From Candidatus Acetothermia bacterium (GTDB lineage: Bacteria > Bipolaricaulota > Bipolaricaulia > RBG-16-55-9 > DRXL01), in contig JAPWVB010000006.1 in the NCBI GenBank assembly GCA_028275205.1, positions 1 to 24,597 on the forward strand: 24,597 nucleotides of DNA, given 5' to 3'. The notes under the pieces are model-generated. The model ran no database searches. It saw only the letters and a program-made list of their open reading frames with translations, and was not told where the DNA came from. Of the stretch, positions 21,624 to 24,597 are shown piece after piece; the first letter of the stretch is position 1; each line of letters begins with the position of its first letter. The translations under genes were made by a program, and so were the position numbers.

Positions 21624-21653
21624 TTGACAGCGAGCTCCCGGTGGTGTTATAAC
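21624..21653 (+). promoter_or_regulatory. Promoter of the winged-helix-like/mutY unit
   Basis: A perfect TTGACA (21624-21629) is followed after 18 bp by TATAAC (21648-21653, 5/6); TTATAA one base earlier gives a 17-bp spacer. The -10 ends 13 nt before the ATG at 21667, so the leader is expected to be about 7 nt with no Shine-Dalgarno sequence. Confidence 0.7.
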
Positions 21654-21666
21654 TATGTGAGCGATT

Positions 21667-22029
21667 ATGAGCACCATCAGCAAGTTGCCCAAAGAGGAGT
21701 TGCTCCGGCTGGAGGCAGAGCTTCTGCACTCGCTCTGGCATGATGGGGCGGCGAGCGTCCTGCGGCTGGAGCAGCGCTTGGGCCGCCCTCCCGAGGAACT
21801 GCTTGAGGGCCTCGAAGATCTCATGCGCAGAGAATATGTCTATCTCCACTGGCCCGCGCTGCACAACCCCCTGCAGTCCGTCTATTATCTCACGACGAAG
21901 GTGCGCAAGAGGATCGCAGAGATGTTCAAAGAGACGCCGCGCTATCGCATGAAGGTCTTCTGGGAGCTGCTCTGCCGCGAAGAAGAGGGCTTACCTCCGC
22001 GCGACCTCCTCAATGCCCCCACAGCTTAA
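21667..22029 (+). CDS. Small helical protein, possible winged-helix DNA-binding protein
   Basis: I do not recognise a named family for this 120-residue protein. It is charged, soluble-looking and largely helical. The order helix (KEELLRLEAELLHSLW), helix (SVLRLEQRLG), helix (PEELLEGLEDLMRREYV), then a beta pair (VYLHWPALH, QSVYYLTTK) and a final helix (VRKRIAEMFKE) fits a winged helix-turn-helix of the MarR/PadR sort, which is inference from predicted layout only. It is the first gene after a strong promoter and overlaps mutY by 17 bp. It could be a local regulator or an accessory factor for mutY or the downstream oxidoreductase. Confidence 0.6.
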   Translation: MSTISKLPKEELLRLEAELLHSLWHDGAASVLRLEQRLGRPPEELLEGLEDLMRREYVYLHWPALHNPLQSVYYLTTKVRKRIAEMFKETPRYRMKVFWELLCREEEGLPPRDLLNAPTA

Positions 22030-23125
22030 AGAGTCTATCAGAAAAGCGCTTCTCACGTGGTACAGCCGCCATCAGCGCGATCTGCCGTGGCGCGCGACCC
22101 ACGACCCTTATCATATCTTGATCTCCGAGATTATGCTCCAGCAGACCCAAGTGGAGCGCGTGCGCCAGTATTATCAAAAATTTCTCAAAAAGTTTCCGAC
22201 CTTGAGAAAGCTCGCCCAAGCTCCACTCGATGAAGTGCTCAAGGCATGGGAGGGGCTGGGGTACTACGCCCGCGCGCGCCATCTCCACAGAGCCGCCCAG
22301 ATCGTGCTGCGCGACTACGGCGGGGAAATCCCGCAAAGCCGCGAAGAGCTTCTAAAGCTGCCGGGCATCGGGCGCTACACCGCCGGGGCCATAGTGAGCA
22401 TCGCGTTCGGCCAAGATGAGCCGGTCGTGGACGCCAACGTGCGGCGCGTCTTGTCTCGACTCTTCGCTATTCGTCAAGCACAGACTCACAGAGAGCTCGA
22501 AGAGCTTGCGCGGAAGCTCCTGCCCCCAGGGCAAGCCGGACTCTTCAACCAAGCCCTGATGGACCTGGGCGCGACGATCTGTGTTGCTCGTCGGCCGAAG
22601 TGTCTCATCTGCCCGCTCGCAAAGCTTTGCGAGGCGCAACGGCTCGGCATTCAAAGCGAGCTTCCCGTGCGCCCGCACGCCCGCGCCAAGCCCCACTACG
22701 ATGTCGCCGTGGGGATCATCTGGAAGGGCGACAAAATTCTCATCACAAAGAGACCCGACGAGGGGCTCTTAGGGGGGCTATGGGAGTTTCCCGGCGGCAA
22801 GCGCCAGCTCAATGAATCTCTAGAAGATTGCGTCCGACGCGAAATCTTTGAAGAGGTCAACGTGCGCGTGCGCGACCTGCGACACTTTATGACGGTGCGG
22901 CACGGCTACTCGCATTTCACCGTTACGCTGTACGTCTTTTGGGGATATTACGCTGGGGGTCGGCCGCGCTGCCAAGAGTGCACCGCGTGGGCGTGGGTCA
23001 GGCCCAGCGATCTCCCTCGATATGCCTTCCCCTCAGCCAATCAAAAGATCATCGCCAAATTATTTGACGCGCTCGATAAGTCTGCGGTAAACTCTCGCTC
23101 AAGAGCACGCAATGCAAAGGAGTGA
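22013..23125 (+). CDS. mutY: Adenine DNA glycosylase MutY with MutT-like domain
   Basis: MutY removes adenine mispaired with 8-oxoguanine. The 370-residue product has the helix-hairpin-helix glycosylase core: catalytic Glu39 in SEIMLQQTQV, hairpin LPGIGRYTAGAI (116-127), Asp140 in VVDANVRR, and a 4Fe-4S loop with Cys190, Cys197, Cys200 and Cys206 in the C-x6-C-x2-C-x5-C spacing. The C-terminal 8-oxoguanine-reading domain contains a nearly complete Nudix box (262-284: G-x5-E-x7-REIFEE, with Asn in place of the last Gly), better preserved than in Bacillus-type MutY, where it is degenerate. The start overlaps the preceding gene by 17 bp. It is followed 4 bp later by the oxidoreductase gene. Confidence 0.96.
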   Translation: MPPQLKESIRKALLTWYSRHQRDLPWRATHDPYHILISEIMLQQTQVERVRQYYQKFLKKFPTLRKLAQAPLDEVLKAWEGLGYYARARHLHRAAQIVLRDYGGEIPQSREELLKLPGIGRYTAGAIVSIAFGQDEPVVDANVRRVLSRLFAIRQAQTHRELEELARKLLPPGQAGLFNQALMDLGATICVARRPKCLICPLAKLCEAQRLGIQSELPVRPHARAKPHYDVAVGIIWKGDKILITKRPDEGLLGGLWEFPGGKRQLNESLEDCVRREIFEEVNVRVRDLRHFMTVRHGYSHFTVTLYVFWGYYAGGRPRCQECTAWAWVRPSDLPRYAFPSANQKIIAKLFDALDKSAVNSRSRARNAKE

Positions 23126-23129
23126 CACC

Positions 23130-24597
23130 GTGGCCACACGCGAAGTCTTCTGGAACATCTCGCCCCTTGGGGAGCTCATCTTCTATCTGATAGCTTTCGT
23201 AGCTATCGTGATTTTTGCGTATGGCATCTATCGCCATGTGCGCAGAATCCTGATGGGCAAGAAAGTCTCGTTCACCGTGCGCCCATTATGGGAAAAACTG
23301 AGCATGGCGATAGCGAGCATCGCGACGAATCGCACGATCGTGCGCCACGATGCCTCGGCTGGCGTGATGCACCTTTTGATCATGTGGGGCTTTATCGTGC
23401 TGTTCATCGGCACGGTCATCGTGACGATCGAGTACGATCTCTTTCAGAAGATCTTGGGGCGGGAGCACGGCTTTTGGGTGGGGTCGTTCTTCTTGGGGTA
23501 TGAGCTGATCTTAGACACGCTGGGCGCGCTCTTCCTGGTAGGTTTGATCTGGGCGCTCATCCGGCGCTATGGGATCAAGCCCCCGCAGCTTACGTGGAAG
23601 CCGTTGGACTTGGCGCTGCCCCTGTGGCTTTTGTTGATTGGCGTGACGGGCTTTGTCGTCGAGGGCTTGCGTCTAGCGGCCACAGCCTCGGAGCTCGCGT
23701 ATAATCCGCGCTGGTCGCCCGTGGGGTTTGCGATCTCCCAATGGGTGCAGGGATTTTCCGTTGAGACGCTGCGCCAGTGGCACCTTACGCTCTGGTGGGT
23801 GCACGCATTCTTAGCATTGGGCTGGATTGCGTACTTGCCCTACGCTCCCAAAGTGATGCACATTCTCTCAGCCGGGGTCAATCTCTTCTTCCAAGAGCTG
23901 CGCCCGCGCGGAAGATTAGAAGTTCTCGATGTCGAGGGCGCGTTTGAGCGCAACGAAGTTCTTGGCTTCCAAACTATAAAAGACTTAACGCGCAAGGATC
24001 TCTTAGATCTAGCGAGCTGCACCGAGTGCGGGCGGTGCGAAGCCAACTGCCCCGCGCATCTGTCGGGGAAGATCCTCTCCCCGCGCGAGATCATCTTAGA
24101 GCTTCGTGCCCATGCCAACGAAGAGTTTCCAGCCTTCGGCAAGCCCAAGGAGCAGAAACAGATCATCGGCTACTCGATCAAGCCCGAGGAGATCTGGGCG
24201 TGCACGACATGTATGGCTTGCGTCGAAGTCTGCCCGGTCTACATTGACCCGCTCAATAAGATTCTCGAGCTGCGCCGCAACGAGGTGATGCTCCAAGACA
24301 AATACCCTGCGGGCTTCACCGATGTCTTCAAGGGCCTGGACGGCCGCGGCAATCCCTGGAACATGCCAACATCCGAACGCTTAGCGTGGATGAAGGGCCT
24401 GGAGGTGCCAGTTGTGGCAACCCTCAGCCCCAACCCCTCCCCGTCAACGGAGAGGGGTGCCGCAGGCGGGGAGAGGTTTGAGTATCTCTTCTTCGTCGGC
24501 TGTGCGGCGTCGTTCGATCCCAGAACGCAGAAGATCGCGCGCAGCGTCGTGAAGATCTTGCAACACGCTGGAATCAGCTTCGCTGTGCTCGGCGAAG
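23130..24597 (+). CDS. Membrane-bound iron-sulfur oxidoreductase (HdrD/EtfD-like), 3' end outside window
   Basis: The frame is open from a GTG at 23130 (AAGGAG 7 bp upstream) to the window end; 489 residues are seen. The N-terminal part has about five membrane helices (roughly 13-35, 78-100, 120-143, 160-182, 215-238) with His residues suited to b-heme ligation, as in NarI/DsrM-type subunits. Two 4Fe-4S clusters follow (Cys297/300/303/307 and Cys358/361/364/368), then the start of a Cys-rich CCG domain (YLFFVGCAASFD). This fusion is typical of heterodisulfide-reductase-like proteins and of EtfD/EMO, which pass electrons from electron-transfer flavoprotein to menaquinone. No etfAB is in the window, so the electron donor is unconfirmed. 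Residues about 431-449 are encoded by an inserted palindromic element just before the CCG domain. Confidence 0.85.
   Translation, partial: MATREVFWNISPLGELIFYLIAFVAIVIFAYGIYRHVRRILMGKKVSFTVRPLWEKLSMAIASIATNRTIVRHDASAGVMHLLIMWGFIVLFIGTVIVTIEYDLFQKILGREHGFWVGSFFLGYELILDTLGALFLVGLIWALIRRYGIKPPQLTWKPLDLALPLWLLLIGVTGFVVEGLRLAATASELAYNPRWSPVGFAISQWVQGFSVETLRQWHLTLWWVHAFLALGWIAYLPYAPKVMHILSAGVNLFFQELRPRGRLEVLDVEGAFERNEVLGFQTIKDLTRKDLLDLASCTECGRCEANCPAHLSGKILSPREIILELRAHANEEFPAFGKPKEQKQIIGYSIKPEEIWACTTCMACVEVCPVYIDPLNKILELRRNEVMLQDKYPAGFTDVFKGLDGRGNPWNMPTSERLAWMKGLEVPVVATLSPNPSPSTERGAAGGERFEYLFFVGCAASFDPRTQKIARSVVKILQHAGISFAVLGE
24433..24476. repeat. Palindromic repeat element inside the iron-sulfur oxidoreductase gene
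   Basis: Arms 24433-24444 and 24447-24458 pair over 12 bp with one mismatch around a 2-nt loop (CA), followed by GCCGCAGGCGGGGAGAGG (24459-24476). The segment is read in frame as a Ser/Pro/Arg/Gly-rich stretch (SPNPSPSTERGAAGGER) lying between conserved domains. Confidence 0.8.

Noticed and set aside
1..24597. CRISPR arrays, tRNA or rRNA genes, and transposases
   Set aside because: No regularly spaced identical repeats, cloverleaf/CCA patterns, rRNA segments or transposase motifs were seen. The palindromic elements are isolated and lie within genes.

Overview
The window is a gene-dense chromosomal segment (about 20 protein genes, high GC, most neighbours overlapping by 4-35 bp, no gap above about 130 bp). 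It contains housekeeping genes and no tRNA, rRNA, CRISPR, integrase or insertion sequence that I could see. It looks like a diderm bacterium: two paralogous exported beta-barrel-like proteins lie upstream of recA, and a DUF5693-csaB pair suggests a pyruvylated cell-wall polymer of the kind that anchors SLH-domain proteins. The non-mevalonate gene ispE, a sirtuin, GuaA and a glutamine-dependent NadE fit a deep-branching, possibly thermophilic lineage such as Bipolaricaulota/Acetothermia or a Thermus/Thermotogae-like group. That placement is inference; no marker here settles it.

Layout. 1-5571 (minus): guaA, then two tandemly duplicated GT4 glycosyltransferases, a GT2 glycosyltransferase and an alkaline-phosphatase-superfamily hydrolase that runs off the left edge. 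5575-6321 (minus): a sirtuin, divergent from 6412-8640 (plus): trpB, trpA and a CDGSH iron-sulfur protein. 8644-10596 (minus): an ABC-F ATPase converging on the CDGSH gene with only 3 bp between stops. 10721-10951 (plus): a small membrane protein converging on 13527-10986 (minus): two exported barrel-like proteins, recA, recX. 13655-17201 (plus): DUF5693, csaB, rsmH. 17279-21619 (plus): a divergent Sua5/YrdC-like protein, hutI, ispE, nadE. 21667-24597 (plus): a small winged-helix-like protein, mutY, and a membrane iron-sulfur oxidoreductase (HdrD/EtfD-like) that runs off the right edge.

Main unusual points. (1) The TrpB homologue has Ala (residue 101) where the PLP Schiff-base lysine should be, Ala in place of the nearby conserved Gln, and an approximately 8-residue deletion, while the rest of the active site and its partner TrpA look intact. 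It reads as a TrpB pseudoenzyme or a re-purposed beta subunit in a trpBA operon. (2) Short palindromic elements sit in frame inside four genes (the phosphatase, ABC-F, csaB and the Fe-S oxidoreductase), one of them a perfect 21-bp inverted repeat with a 2-nt loop, resembling the in-frame palindromic elements known from Rickettsia. (3) Six transcription units have a sigma70-like -10 box ending only 8-13 nt before the start codon, which implies leaderless or near-leaderless mRNAs. (4) RecA has a non-canonical DNA-binding loop L2. (5) The two GT4 paralogues share a 93-bp block that is 97% identical at the DNA level and ends abruptly at one side, which suggests gene conversion.
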